Shown here one piece after another: positions 55,121-63,606 of a stretch of 64,000 bases of DNA; positions within the stretch are counted from its first letter, which is position 1, and the number at the start of each line of letters is the position of its first letter. The position numbers were made by a program, and so were the translations under genes. Source of the DNA: Bacteroides sedimenti (lineage in GTDB: Bacteria > Bacteroidota > Bacteroidia > Bacteroidales > Bacteroidaceae); contig NZ_AP028055.1 in NCBI RefSeq assembly GCF_040365225.1, positions 1,736,001 through 1,800,000 of the forward strand. The letters are read 5' to 3'. The notes beneath the pieces are model-generated. The model worked only from the letters and a program-made list of their open reading frames with translations, did no database searches and was not told where the DNA came from.

Positions 55121-55567
55121 ATGAATGTAGGAGACAAAGCCCCTGAATTATTGGGCAAAAATGAAAAAGGAGAAGACATCTTCCTCAGTAGTTATAAAGG
55201 TAAGAAAGTGGTACTGTACTTTTATCCCAAGGATAATACTTCAGGATGCACCGCTCAGGCCTGCAGCCTCCGCGACAGCTATGATGATTTGCGGAAAGCC
55301 GGATACGAAGTTATCGGAGTCAGCGTAGATGATGAGAAATCGCATCAGAAGTTCATCGAAAAACATGCACTTCCTTTCACACTGATTGCAGACACAGAGA
55401 AAAAATTGGTTGAGCAATTTGGCGTATGGGCAGAAAAGAAAATGTATGGACGGTCATACATGGGTACCCTTCGCACCACCTTTATCCTCAACGAGGAGGG
55501 CGTTATCGAACGCATCATTACCCCTAAAGAGGTAAGCACCAAAGAACACGCTCAACAAATATTATAA
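55121..55567 (+). CDS. bcp: Thiol peroxidase Bcp (PrxQ type)
   Basis: The 148-residue peroxiredoxin has the motif YPKDNTSGCTAQACSLRDSY, with the peroxidatic Cys and a resolving Cys five residues on. This is the Bcp/PrxQ arrangement. It reduces peroxides with thioredoxin. recA begins 22 bp after its stop, so the two genes are probably cotranscribed, an order also common in related genomes. Confidence 0.92.
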   Translation: MNVGDKAPELLGKNEKGEDIFLSSYKGKKVVLYFYPKDNTSGCTAQACSLRDSYDDLRKAGYEVIGVSVDDEKSHQKFIEKHALPFTLIADTEKKLVEQFGVWAEKKMYGRSYMGTLRTTFILNEEGVIERIITPKEVSTKEHAQQIL

Positions 55568-55589
55568 ACAAGTTACAAACTACTAATTT

Positions 55590-56630
55590 ATGGCAAAGAA
55601 AGACAGCGATGAATTAAATTTTCAAACAAATATGGCATCAAGCGAAAAATTAAAGGCCCTACAGGCTGCCATGGATAAGATAGAAAAAAGCTACGGCAAA
55701 GGTTCTATCATGAAACTCGGCGATGACAATGTGCAGGAAGTAGAAGTAATCCCTACCGGTTCTATTGCATTAAATGCAGCATTAGGAGTTGGTGGTTATC
55801 CACGGGGAAGAGTAATTGAGATATACGGACCTGAATCTTCCGGTAAAACAACACTTGCCATCCATGCGATAGCACAGGCACAAAAGGCTGGCGGTATTGC
55901 CGCCATTGTTGATGCGGAACATGCATTCGATCGTTTTTATGCAGCAAAACTGGGAGTAGACACAGACAATCTTTGGATATCACAGCCCGACAACGGAGAG
56001 CAAGCACTGGAAATTGCAGAACAACTCATTCGCTCTTCAGCTGTTGACATTGTGGTAATCGACTCTGTTGCCGCACTGACTCCGAAAGCTGAAATTGAAG
56101 GCGATATGGGCGATAACAAGGTGGGACTTCAGGCTCGTTTGATGTCTCAGGCATTGCGTAAACTGACTGGTACAATAAGTAAAACCAAAACTACTTGCAT
56201 TTTCATTAACCAGTTACGCGAAAAGATTGGCGTTATGTTTGGTAATCCCGAAACCACTACCGGTGGTAACGCACTGAAGTTCTATGCTTCCGTACGTCTT
56301 GACATCCGTCGCGTCAGCCAACTGAAAGACGGAGATGAAGTTATCGGTAACCAGACTCGCGTAAAAGTGGTGAAAAACAAAGTGGCACCTCCTTTCCGTA
56401 AAGCGGAATTCGACATTATGTTTGGCGAAGGAATCTCTCGTGCGGGAGAAATCATCGACCTGGGTGCCGAACTGGGTGTTATCAAGAAGAGCGGTTCATG
56501 GTACAGCTACAATGACACCAAACTGGGACAAGGAAGAGACGCCTCTAAACAATGCGTTAACGACAACCCCGAATTGGCAGAAGAGCTGGAAGGACTTATC
56601 TTCGAAAAGCTGAAAGAGCACAAAAACTAA
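55590..56630 (+). CDS. recA: Recombinase RecA
   Basis: The 346-residue protein contains Walker A GPESSGKTT (~80-88), VVIDSVAALTPKAEIEGDMGD, the DNA-binding loop IFINQLREKIGVMFGNPETTTGG and the RecA C-terminal region with ISRAGEIIDLGAELG. It has a short N-terminal extension (MAKKDSDELNFQTNMAS) before the usual start. It performs strand exchange and triggers the SOS response. A strong terminator follows. Confidence 0.98.
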   Translation: MAKKDSDELNFQTNMASSEKLKALQAAMDKIEKSYGKGSIMKLGDDNVQEVEVIPTGSIALNAALGVGGYPRGRVIEIYGPESSGKTTLAIHAIAQAQKAGGIAAIVDAEHAFDRFYAAKLGVDTDNLWISQPDNGEQALEIAEQLIRSSAVDIVVIDSVAALTPKAEIEGDMGDNKVGLQARLMSQALRKLTGTISKTKTTCIFINQLREKIGVMFGNPETTTGGNALKFYASVRLDIRRVSQLKDGDEVIGNQTRVKVVKNKVAPPFRKAEFDIMFGEGISRAGEIIDLGAELGVIKKSGSWYSYNDTKLGQGRDASKQCVNDNPELAEELEGLIFEKLKEHKN

Positions 56631-56655
56631 TCCTGCTTCAGGAAAAGATATTAGA

Positions 56656-56696
56656 GCGAACCGGAGGAATCATTGATTTCTCCGGTTTGCGTTTTT
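56656..56696 (+). terminator. Terminator of the bcp-recA unit
   Basis: GCGAACCGGAG pairs with CTCCGGTTTGC, with further AAT/ATT pairing in the loop, and a T-run follows. It starts 26 bp after the recA stop codon. Confidence 0.88.
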
Positions 56697-56889
56697 ATTT
56701 CATTCATTTATCCAAGTAACTGGGATAATGTATTTCACTCCAACAAAAGATGTCTCTAATTTACAAAATCTAATTACAACAATTTATGAGTAATTCAGTG
56801 GGTATAGTTATTTGATAAAAACCTTTAAACATTTTCAAGGGATTAGAAATAAGAGAATCTTTGATCTGCATTAGTACTTAAATTAGACT

Positions 56890-57408
56890 TTAATATGTTA
56901 TAGCCTTTATGCAATAACTCATAGGAACAAATTTTTTATCTAAGAAGACTATGATTGTAAAAGTGTTATAATTCTTATTGGCCAAAAAGAACTCAACACA
57001 ATAAATCTCATTATATTCTATTGCATTGTAAAGATATAGTCTATAATAATTTCGTTTAAAAAGTGAACGCTTACTAAAGCGCTCACATTTACTACTAATT
57101 TTAATAACGTTACTCTTTATTTGAAAATATTTTCGTTCTAAGCTATCCAAGTATTCTTTATTCGGAATGCTGTCTTTAAGCAAATTAATATCTTCCAAGC
57201 AATTAGCCACATCGTAAACATTGCTTGGTTTTCCATTAGTAGCTCCATTAAACTGTATTTTAAGTTGATTAATTCGCGCTTCCTTTTTTAAGACATTATC
57301 ACAAAAATATTTTACAGCACTTTCTTCAACAACACCAGCATTATACGTCTGCGCTGAACTATTCATAATAAAAAAACACAGTAAAAATATAAAATAAACT
57401 AGTTTCAT
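56890..57408 (-). CDS. Small exported protein of unknown function
   Basis: From the ATG at 57408 the product is 172 residues, starting MKLVYFIFLLCFFIMNSSAQ, a clear signal peptide. An upstream in-frame ATG at 57441 only adds MQIGNTMIINK and spoils the signal. The mature protein is basic, Asn/Lys/Tyr-rich, with NVYDVANCLEDINLLKDSIP and a C-terminal beta-rich part. I do not recognise the family. It is the last of several similar-sized exported proteins transcribed leftwards. Confidence 0.6.
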   Translation of the reverse strand: MKLVYFIFLLCFFIMNSSAQTYNAGVVEESAVKYFCDNVLKKEARINQLKIQFNGATNGKPSNVYDVANCLEDINLLKDSIPNKEYLDSLERKYFQIKSNVIKISSKCERFSKRSLFKRNYYRLYLYNAIEYNEIYCVEFFLANKNYNTFTIIVFLDKKFVPMSYCIKAITY

Positions 57409-57541
57409 CTTATTAATAATCATTGTATTGCCAATTTGCATTTTCTTGTATTTTACTTTTTTATAATTATAAATAGTAAGATCCTAATGAATAAGGTCAT
57501 AAATCATAAAAAAAGAAGTTGTCGATAATTTATACATTCCA

Positions 57542-58270
57542 AAACTATCATATTTCTTTTGTTAGATAAATATTTAACAAGAATGTTCCTGAATAAAAGT
57601 TAGCTACTAATAAAAAATAGATTCATTCTTGTATAATAGATTTATTTTCTGTTCAGCAAGACTATCAATTCTTATCCCGATAAAATTTTCAAGGTAATAG
57701 CATGATACACCATCGTCATCACCTTCCTCCCCAATATTTCTAATTAATATTTGGTCTTCTGTAATATCTTGTAAAAATCCAATCACATAATCATCTTCAT
57801 TTAGAAAGAATGTACATAACTTATCAGTTTCTTTCAACATATTCAAATGAGGCATCAACTCTTTTCCTTCTTTCCATATAGTTACACAACTATTAGGATT
57901 AAATGTTCCACTATTTTCATATGTAAATTGTAATCTTTTTTAATATCTATCATCATATTCAAGATGAAGCACATCAGTTATTTGAATAACAGTATTTCCA
58001 ATAAGCATTCCATATTCATCAATTTCATTAATTGTAAAATCTGATTTATTAAGTTCAACAATATACCCAATTATTGTTTGTCCCCAATCTAATTTATTCG
58101 TCCTTATACCAATTAATGACTTTTCATCAACCGCTTTATTTAACAACTTCTGCATCATAATATTATTATTTTAGTTCCTTCTCTGAGCTTTCTCTTGCTA
58201 ACCTCATTTATCCCATTCTGAGATAGGAAACAGTCAGGTAGCAACTCTTATTTTTTAGAGTTTATGTAAG
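57542..58270. repeat. Copy A of a ~0.73-kb duplication
   Basis: This segment is closely similar to 59587-60316, covering the gene, about 110 bp upstream (CTTTCTCTT.CTAACCTCATTTATCC) and about 65 bp downstream (TAAATATTTAA, then CTACTAATAAAAAATAGAT). The two copies are in the same orientation, about 2.05 kb apart. Confidence 0.85.
57607..58158 (-). pseudogene. Duplicated small beta-barrel protein gene with nonsense mutation
   Basis: This copy has the same 184-codon length as the gene at 59654-60205 and differs by few residues. Codon 73, CAA (Gln, in ...YQKRLQF) in the intact copy, is TAA here (57942-57940), so the product is cut to 72 residues, ending LHLEYDDRY. Downstream the frame stays open and conserved (QFTYENSGTFNPNS to KNESIFY), so the stop looks recent. 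The second half might be restarted at ATG 57858. Confidence 0.8.
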
Positions 58271-58323
58271 ATTTTCCAAAATACTAAGTAATACATAATA
58301 AGTTATTACTTTACCCGATGCAA

Positions 58324-58887
58324 TTAGAACAACGAATCCAAGAATAAAGAAATAAATTCTTCTTTGAAAAAAATTCTTTCGTCCATAGATTTAATATCAT
58401 AAACATATCGGGATAAACTCTTTTCGGAAATAGCAACTATATGTCTATCCAAGAATTGGAAGACCTTTTGCTGATAAGTTTCCGAAATATCTTTATTGGA
58501 AATTATCTGTATTGTAAAATGCTCTTTGGGTTCAACACATTTCACAAATACACTAAATATCGACTGCGAAAAACTTGCTACATTACCATCCAATGCTAAA
58601 TCATACAAACTAAAATCGCCTTTTCTTTTATAGAAGTAGCTTTTTGCTTTTATGGAATCTGACAATCCTGCAAGATCATCTTTTTCAATCCAAAGCCAGA
58701 TTACATCATCACTTTCATTATACAGCTTATAACTAATGCTACAAACATTACTATTTTTACTGTTGTCAACGCCATAAAATGATTTTCTTTTTTGGACAAC
58801 AAGTCCATTAGTTAAAACAGATTGAGCGTTGCAAATAAGAGACCCGAAAAGGGCTGTAAATATTATAACAATTTCTTTTACATTCAT
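58324..58887 (-). CDS. Exported protein of unknown function
   Basis: The 187-residue product has a signal peptide (MNVKEIVIIFTALFGSLICNAQ) and a mature part with SISYKLYNESDDVIWLWIE and a C-terminal helical segment. It looks like a small periplasmic beta-sandwich. TAACTTTG on the minus strand (58962-58955) is a good -7 box about 68 nt upstream, so this gene has its own promoter. No family recognised. Confidence 0.6.
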   Translation of the reverse strand: MNVKEIVIIFTALFGSLICNAQSVLTNGLVVQKRKSFYGVDNSKNSNVCSISYKLYNESDDVIWLWIEKDDLAGLSDSIKAKSYFYKRKGDFSLYDLALDGNVASFSQSIFSVFVKCVEPKEHFTIQIISNKDISETYQQKVFQFLDRHIVAISEKSLSRYVYDIKSMDERIFFKEEFISLFLDSLF

Positions 58888-58982
58888 TGATTAACTCTAT
58901 TTTGGGAGTTACAAAACATATTTTTGATTTTATATCTTCAACTTATCTCTGAAACAAAGTTACCGATTACAGCATATGCATT

Positions 58983-59588
58983 TTATTTAATATTTGGATC
59001 AAATTTTATTGTTGAATAACTGTGTTTGGGCAAAAACAATGTATCTGGTCGATAATTTTTATATATGCTACTATCTTCACATATTTTAAAATAAATCGAC
59101 CTATAAATATAAAGTATCGAGCCATTTTTTTGAACCCAACCTTTATAATCCACAATACTATCAACCCCTCTTTTTACAATTTTTTTTTGATAGATTGAAT
59201 CTTGATGATGAGATGTAACATATAATTCTTCGAGACCGCATTTTATAAATATTATTTTTCCTTTAAATTCAAAAAACAATAATGGAGTCTTATCATGATC
59301 AAAATGCTCAAATGCCGGTCCAATCAGAAAATCATTATTCAATAACTCATCTGAATCATCTGCTACTAGTTTTCTTGGGCTTCGAGATAAAACAAAGCTA
59401 TCATATTGAGAATATTTATTTATACATTCTTCGATAATTGAGCGTATATCATCTCGTAGTTTTATAGATGTGTTGACTTTTAAAGTCATAGAATTGTCAG
59501 TAGTTAAACCTGATTTTATTGATTTATAATATGATAAAAAAAGTATAGCAACAAGAAGAATCGTTATTATTATATTTATACATTTCAT
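58983..59588 (-). CDS. Membrane-anchored protein of unknown function
   Basis: The 201-residue product has an N-terminal hydrophobic helix (IIITILLVAILFLSYY) without a clear cleavage site, so it is likely a single-pass protein with an extracytoplasmic domain. The domain has LLFFEFKGKIIFIKCGLEELYV and a Tyr-rich end. No family recognised. Its start lies at the edge of copy B of the duplication. Confidence 0.6.
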   Translation of the reverse strand: MKCINIIITILLVAILFLSYYKSIKSGLTTDNSMTLKVNTSIKLRDDIRSIIEECINKYSQYDSFVLSRSPRKLVADDSDELLNNDFLIGPAFEHFDHDKTPLLFFEFKGKIIFIKCGLEELYVTSHHQDSIYQKKIVKRGVDSIVDYKGWVQKNGSILYIYRSIYFKICEDSSIYKNYRPDTLFLPKHSYSTIKFDPNIK

Positions 59589-60316
59589 AAACTTTCATAT
59601 TTTTCTTATTAAATAAATATTTAATCATGATGTTCCTAGAGAAGAGTTGACTACTAATAAAAAATAGATTTATTCTTGTATAATAGATTTATTTTCTGTT
59701 CAGCAAGACTATCAATTCTTATCCCGATAAAATTTTCAAGATAATAACACGATACACCATCGTCATCACCTTCCTCCCCTACGTTCCTAATTAATATTTG
59801 GTCTTCTGTAATATCTTGTAAAAATCCAATCACATAATCATCTTCATTTAGAAAGAATGTACATAACTTATCAGTCTCTTTCAACATATTCAAATGAGGC
59901 ATCAACTCATTTCCTTCTTTCCATATAGTTACACAACTATTAGGATTAAATGTGCCACTATTTTCAAATGTAAATTGTAAGCGTTTTTGATATCTATCAT
60001 TATATTCAAGATGAAGCACATCAATCATTTGAATGACAGTATTTCCAATAAGCATTCCATATTCATCAATTTCATTAATTGTAAAATCTGATTCATTAAG
60101 TTCAACAATATACCCAATTATTGTTTGTCCCCAATCTAATTTATTCGTTCTAATACCAATTAATGATTTTTCATCAATCGCTTTATTTAATAATTTCTGC
60201 ATCATAATATCATTATTTTGTTCATTCCATTAGCTTTCTCTTACTAACCTCATTTATCCTATTCTTAGACAGGAAACATTAAGGTAGCAACTTCCATTTT
60301 TTAAAGCTTATATAAT
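59587..60316. repeat. Copy B of a ~0.73-kb duplication
   Basis: Counterpart of 57542-58270; it contains the intact gene. Differences from copy A are scattered single bases in both coding and flanking parts, suggesting the duplication is not brand new. Confidence 0.85.
59654..60205 (-). CDS. Two-repeat small beta-barrel (SH3/Sm-like) protein
   Basis: The 183-residue soluble, acidic protein consists of two related halves. EKSLIGIRTNKLDWGQTIIG (about 13-32) with INEIDEYGMLIGNTVIQMID is echoed by DKLCTFFLNEDDYVIGFLQD (about 109-128) with IRNVGEEGDDDGVSCYYLEN. Both halves show the G-x-I, D-x-x-G pattern of SH3- or Sm-like barrels. There is no signal peptide, so it is cytoplasmic, unlike its neighbours. 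It is the intact twin of the pseudogene at 57607. Function is unknown; an immunity-type role is only a guess from the context. Confidence 0.65.
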   Translation of the reverse strand: MMQKLLNKAIDEKSLIGIRTNKLDWGQTIIGYIVELNESDFTINEIDEYGMLIGNTVIQMIDVLHLEYNDRYQKRLQFTFENSGTFNPNSCVTIWKEGNELMPHLNMLKETDKLCTFFLNEDDYVIGFLQDITEDQILIRNVGEEGDDDGVSCYYLENFIGIRIDSLAEQKINLLYKNKSIFY

Positions 60317-60343
60317 TACATCCGTAGACGTCAATAATTCTAG

Positions 60344-60529
60344 CTACATTTTATAAAAACACCCTTGCCGGTCTTGTTGATACCATGTCTTCTTATAATA
60401 AGTATATGATTCATTTTCTAAATCAATTTTATAAATATCATTGTTTGATTTAATGAACTTATTATTAATACATATCGTCGTACCTCTTTCAATTACCTCA
60501 CCATTATCTATTTGTCGCACCAACACCAT
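60344..60529 (-). CDS. Possible 61-residue protein or decayed gene end
   Basis: The frame starts at an ATG inside the end of the preceding gene (26-bp overlap) and reads VLVRQIDNGEVIERGTTICI, then KSNNDIYKIDLENESYTYYK. The composition is like that of a real protein. It may be the tail of a larger gene fused or truncated here, or a true overlapping gene. I cannot decide. Confidence 0.3.
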   Translation of the reverse strand: MVLVRQIDNGEVIERGTTICINNKFIKSNNDIYKIDLENESYTYYKKTWYQQDRQGCFYKM

Positions 60530-61016
60530 CCCAATCGGTTTTGCTTAAGCAATTTTTTCTATCGTTATTAATAGGATCATAATCAACAATTTTAATTAGA
60601 ATCCATATTCCGTTAAGCCTTTTAAAATAGTATCTCCTATCCACAGAAGTAAATCCTTTCCATCGAAAGACCATTTCGTCGGTTTCTCTAAATTTACAAT
60701 CAAAGTTGTCATAAAAAATAGTAAATACATCTGTACATTCTTCAAGTGAAAAATATAAAATGTCATATTTATATTTTTCTTTCTTTATTTCTGTTACTAC
60801 CTCCTTATCATTATCCCAGTCCCAAGAGACATATTGCAACGGGAAAGAAATTCTGCTTACTTGGAAAACTGAATCGGAGGCGAATTTATTTAAGAAAGAG
60901 TCAAATTTTTCATTTTGGGAATTAGCCCAAATCGGATAAAGTATGAATATTAAAAAAGAGATTGCTCTTATATTCCCAATTAGGTTATGAAACAACATTT
61001 TGATTATTTTTTTCAT
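60504..61016 (-). CDS. Exported DUF4348-like protein
   Basis: The 170-residue product has a signal peptide (ISFLIFILYPIWANSQ). The mature part begins NEKFDSFLNKFASDSVFQVS and RISFPLQYVSW, and ends WILIKIVDYD. The pattern FDSFLNKFxSDxxFQxxRIxFP is that of DUF4348 proteins, common in Bacteroides and of unknown role. The last residues (LSKTDWDGVGATNR) run into the next frame. TACATTTG on the minus strand (61063-61056) is a fitting -7 box. It is the first gene of the leftward cluster. Confidence 0.65.
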   Translation of the reverse strand: MKKIIKMLFHNLIGNIRAISFLIFILYPIWANSQNEKFDSFLNKFASDSVFQVSRISFPLQYVSWDWDNDKEVVTEIKKEKYKYDILYFSLEECTDVFTIFYDNFDCKFRETDEMVFRWKGFTSVDRRYYFKRLNGIWILIKIVDYDPINNDRKNCLSKTDWDGVGATNR

Positions 61017-61144
61017 GTATACAAGATATAGATTTCAACCATTTGTGTGACAAAGCAAATGTAAACAATTATATTAACTAATAAAATTGTTCTATACAAG
61101 ATTTACCCAAATGCATTGCTTTATACCTTTTTATTTAATACATG

Positions 61145-61280
61145 GGTGGCACAGGTGGCACTAAAAAAGGGTGTTTTACAGTTTCAGAAAATGAAAAATG
61201 AAAATTCTTCTAAAATACTTATTTTCAAATATGATTTTCTGGAAACACAAAAGGCTTGTTTTTAGTGCACCATGTACACC
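61145..61280. repeat. Long imperfect hairpin, unit 1
   Basis: The base of the stem is GGTGGCACAGGTGGCAC against GTGCACCATGTACACC; next ACTAAAAA pairs with TTTTTAGT, GTTTCAGAAAAT with ATTTTCTGGAAAC, and TGAAAAT with ATTTTCA. The core AGAAAATGAAAAATGAAAAT recurs in unit 3 and, changed, in unit 2. No coding frame is supported. Confidence 0.75.
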
Positions 61281-61578
61281 AGGCTATTATATACAATCTT
61301 GATATTCAGACCATTACATCACCACAATAATGGTGCAGAGGAAATAATAGATCCGGCAATATCGCAAAAAAGGGTCTTAATTGGATGGTTCCCGACAATA
61401 AAAGCGGATAAAAACAGCATACGACTGCCTATTGCGGTGCTTTGAATTGTTTCAACCAGACAGTTGACCTGTATAAATGCAGCACGCTGTTGTCTGTTGT
61501 GGTGTATTTTTCGGTGGGACATGCCGATTGATGGATATGATAACAACACACCACTCCTCTGTTACGGTAACTGTACCC

Positions 61579-61665
61579 GGCAAATCTGATTATGGGGTTG
61601 CCCAAGCAAGGCCTCTGGTTCACCTGCCACGTTGGGAGTACGGCAAATCTGATTATGTGTTGCCC
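61579..61665. repeat. Two copies of GGCAAATCTGATTATG ... GTTGCCC
   Basis: A 16-mer GGCAAATCTGATTATG followed by GGGTTGCCC or TGTTGCCC occurs at 61579-61603 and 61642-61665, 63 bp apart. Each copy can form a small hairpin (GGCAA/TTGCC). No known element is recognised. Confidence 0.7.
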
Positions 61666-61692
61666 CAGTACACTTATCCTTTGTTCATGGAG

Positions 61693-61847
61693 AACTAACC
61701 AAAACAACAGAAAAAACTAACCAAAACAACGGCAAGAGTTAGCCCAATCTTGTACATATTTCACCTCAATCTTGTACATGTTTGGGGTTAATCTTGTACA
61801 TGATTACCCCCTAATCTTGTACATGATTGGGGTAATTGATGGTGTTG
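61693..61847. repeat. 22-bp periodic array with AATCTTGTACAT cores
   Basis: Seven degenerate units of 22-23 bp follow each other. Units 1 and 2 share AACTAACCAAAACAAC (61693, 61715). Units 3 to 6 share AATCTTGTACAT at 61746, 61768, 61790 and 61813, each preceded by a variable half. Some variable halves pair across the core (GGGGTTAATC/GATTACCCC). The step is about two helical turns, so all cores face the same side of the DNA, as in iterons or clustered binding sites. Confidence 0.75.
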
Positions 61848-62011
61848 GCAGGGTTAATTCACTGCCTGGTTTCCCTAATAGCTGGTTTTGGGTTGATTAC
61901 TGTTGCTCTAAACTCTGTAATGGGTTGACTAATTAACCCTTAATCCTGATCCGGGTTGTCTCAACACCTATAATACAGATAACCAGCCACATATTACTAT
62001 AAGGATATTGT

Positions 62012-62153
62012 CCAGGGTGGAGAGGGTGGAGAGAAAACAAAGGTTTTTCGGTTTCAAAAAATGAAATCTGAAAATTATTCAAAAAAGATTTTTTTCAAAT
62101 ATGAAATTCTGAAACCGAAAAAGAGACTATTTTACTCCACCCTCTCAACCCCG
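62012..62153. repeat. Long imperfect hairpin, unit 2
   Basis: The stem base is GAGAGGGTGGAG against CTCCACCCTCTC, extended outward by CCAGGGTG and AACCCCGG. CGGTTTCA pairs with TGAAACCG further in. The loop has AAAAATGAAATCTGAAAATT, related to units 1 and 3. The stem-base sequence differs from the other units but is self-complementary. Confidence 0.75.
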
Positions 62154-62200
62154 GTTTTGTGAACGACCTTATATTGGGGTATTTCTTTGTCTTGTAAACA

Positions 62201-62346
62201 ATTTTAGTGTCAGTAGTGTCAGTAAAAATAAGGTTTATCCGGTCTCAGAAAATGAAAAATGAAAATTCTTCTAAAAGATTTTTTTTGGAATTACGATTTA
62301 CAGAGCGAGAAAAAGAATGTTTCCTCTGCCACACTGCCACTAAAAT
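62201..62346. repeat. Long imperfect hairpin, unit 3
   Basis: ATTTTAGTGTCAGTAGTGTC at the start pairs with GCCACACTGCCACTAAAAT at the end, and CCGGTCTCAGAAAAT pairs weakly with ATTTACAGAGCG. The core AGAAAATGAAAAATGAAAAT and the following TCTTCTAAAA equal unit 1. The segment lies about 300 bp upstream of the DUF4252 gene. Confidence 0.7.
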
Positions 62347-62652
62347 TCTTTACACACTGTTTAATCGTGCTCCTTTGTGTTTGTTTTACTAGGAATCATA
62401 CCATACCAACACATTGATTATCTTATAATTAAAAGAAATAAAGGTGAAATAAAAACAGTTATGACAATGGAAAACAAAAACGGGTTAGTTCTCTTAAACA
62501 AAGGAGGCACAAGGAGAAAATATCATAAAATATCTGTTTTACTTATTTTTTTTGTTTTAGTTGTAACAATATCCGGTCGGGTTACGTCTAATTAATGTAT
62601 TTACGTTGATAGCGCTTCAATTGAATCAAGTAATCACATAAAATTTATAGTT

Positions 62653-63108
62653 ATGAAAAAGTATTTCTTGTGTCTCTCACTGTTTTTAATAGCTCAATGG
62701 AGCTTGGGACAGAACGTTAAGCAGTTGTTTGCGGAATTCTCAAAAACTGAGAATGCCGAATGTGTAAATCTCAATAACCTGGAAACTTCATTCCTGAAGC
62801 CGTTTGTAAAAAGCAACGATATTCCAGGACTGAAGAATATGAAAGCCGTGCAGGTAATCGACCTGAGCAATTGCCCTGAAGAAGTAAAACAGAGGTTTGC
62901 CGAAAAAGTTAAATCACTGAATGACAAAGAGTATGAGACGATGGTCAGCTCGAATGAAAACGGGGAAAAAGTTAGGGTACTGGTAAAAATCAAAAAGGAA
63001 GAAATAAGCGAACTGGTGGTGATAACTACCGGCGACGATGCATCACTTGTGAAGATTAAAGGAAGTTTTAAACAATCGGATTTGGCTAAATATACAACAA
63101 ATCAGTAA
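62653..63108 (+). CDS. DUF4252 protein
   Basis: The 151-residue exported protein (signal MKKYFLCLSLFLIAQWSLGQ) has the DUF4252 pattern: LFAEFSKTENAECVNLNN, then VQVIDLSNCPEEVKQRF and ISELVVITTGDDASLVKIKG. These proteins usually accompany an ECF sigma factor and anti-sigma gene in Bacteroidales, as here. The sigma gene starts 1 bp after its stop, so translation is coupled. Role unknown; possibly a sensor or target of the sigma circuit. Confidence 0.85.
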   Translation: MKKYFLCLSLFLIAQWSLGQNVKQLFAEFSKTENAECVNLNNLETSFLKPFVKSNDIPGLKNMKAVQVIDLSNCPEEVKQRFAEKVKSLNDKEYETMVSSNENGEKVRVLVKIKKEEISELVVITTGDDASLVKIKGSFKQSDLAKYTTNQ

Positions 63109-63109
63109 T

Positions 63110-63601
63110 ATGAATGCCGAAAGCTTCAAAAGGATGTATCTTCCTTTTCACCAGAAACTATACAGGGTGGCCTACAGACTAATGGGTAACTCCTGTGATG
63201 CGGAAGATATGGTGCAAGAAGCGTATCTGAAACTATGGAATATGCGGGACGATCTTGTTGATATAAGAAATCCGGAGTCTTTTTCTGTAATCGTTCTAAA
63301 AAATATTTGTTTTGATTATCTTCGCTCAACGCGAAATGAAACAGAAAAGGAGGATTTACAAAATATAAGCAAGCCCAATGAGACTTCACTGATTAATGAG
63401 ATAGAAATGAAAGACCAGTTGAACTGTGTAAAGCAAATTATTACCCGGCTGCCAAACAAACAGCAGGAAGTAATGAAGCTAAGACATCTGAACGACTGCT
63501 CCATAGAGGAGATAGAAAGGATAACCGGACTTAATGCCATTAATATAAGAGTCTTAATCTCAAGAGCCAGAAAAACGATACGCGAACAATTTAATATATA
63601 G
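63110..63601 (+). CDS. ECF-type RNA polymerase sigma factor
   Basis: The 163-residue protein has region 2 (KLYRVAYRLMGNSCDAEDMV, QEAYLKLW) and region 4 (ITRLPNKQQEVMKLRHLNDC, SIEEIERITGL, LISRARKTIREQF), with no region 1 or 3. It directs RNA polymerase to envelope-stress or cell-surface promoters. It sits between DUF4252 and an anti-sigma-like gene that begins 5 bp later, so all three form one operon. Confidence 0.92.
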   Translation: MNAESFKRMYLPFHQKLYRVAYRLMGNSCDAEDMVQEAYLKLWNMRDDLVDIRNPESFSVIVLKNICFDYLRSTRNETEKEDLQNISKPNETSLINEIEMKDQLNCVKQIITRLPNKQQEVMKLRHLNDCSIEEIERITGLNAINIRVLISRARKTIREQFNI

Positions 63602-63606
63602 CAAGA

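Noticed and set aside
61319..61707. Overlapping short open frames on both strands in the repeat field
   Set aside because: They share repeat sequence, have odd composition and no promoter or homologous pattern.
61693..61847. CRISPR array
   Set aside because: The period of 22 bp is too short, the repeats are degenerate with no unique spacers of regular length, and no cas gene is present.
61145..62346. Retron or other reverse-transcriptase-linked structured RNA
   Set aside because: The hairpins prompted the idea, but no reverse transcriptase is in the window.
62377..62595. Small membrane peptide upstream of the DUF4252 gene (possible start 62461)
   Set aside because: It has one hydrophobic helix, but low-complexity flanks and no recognisable family; too weak to list as a gene.
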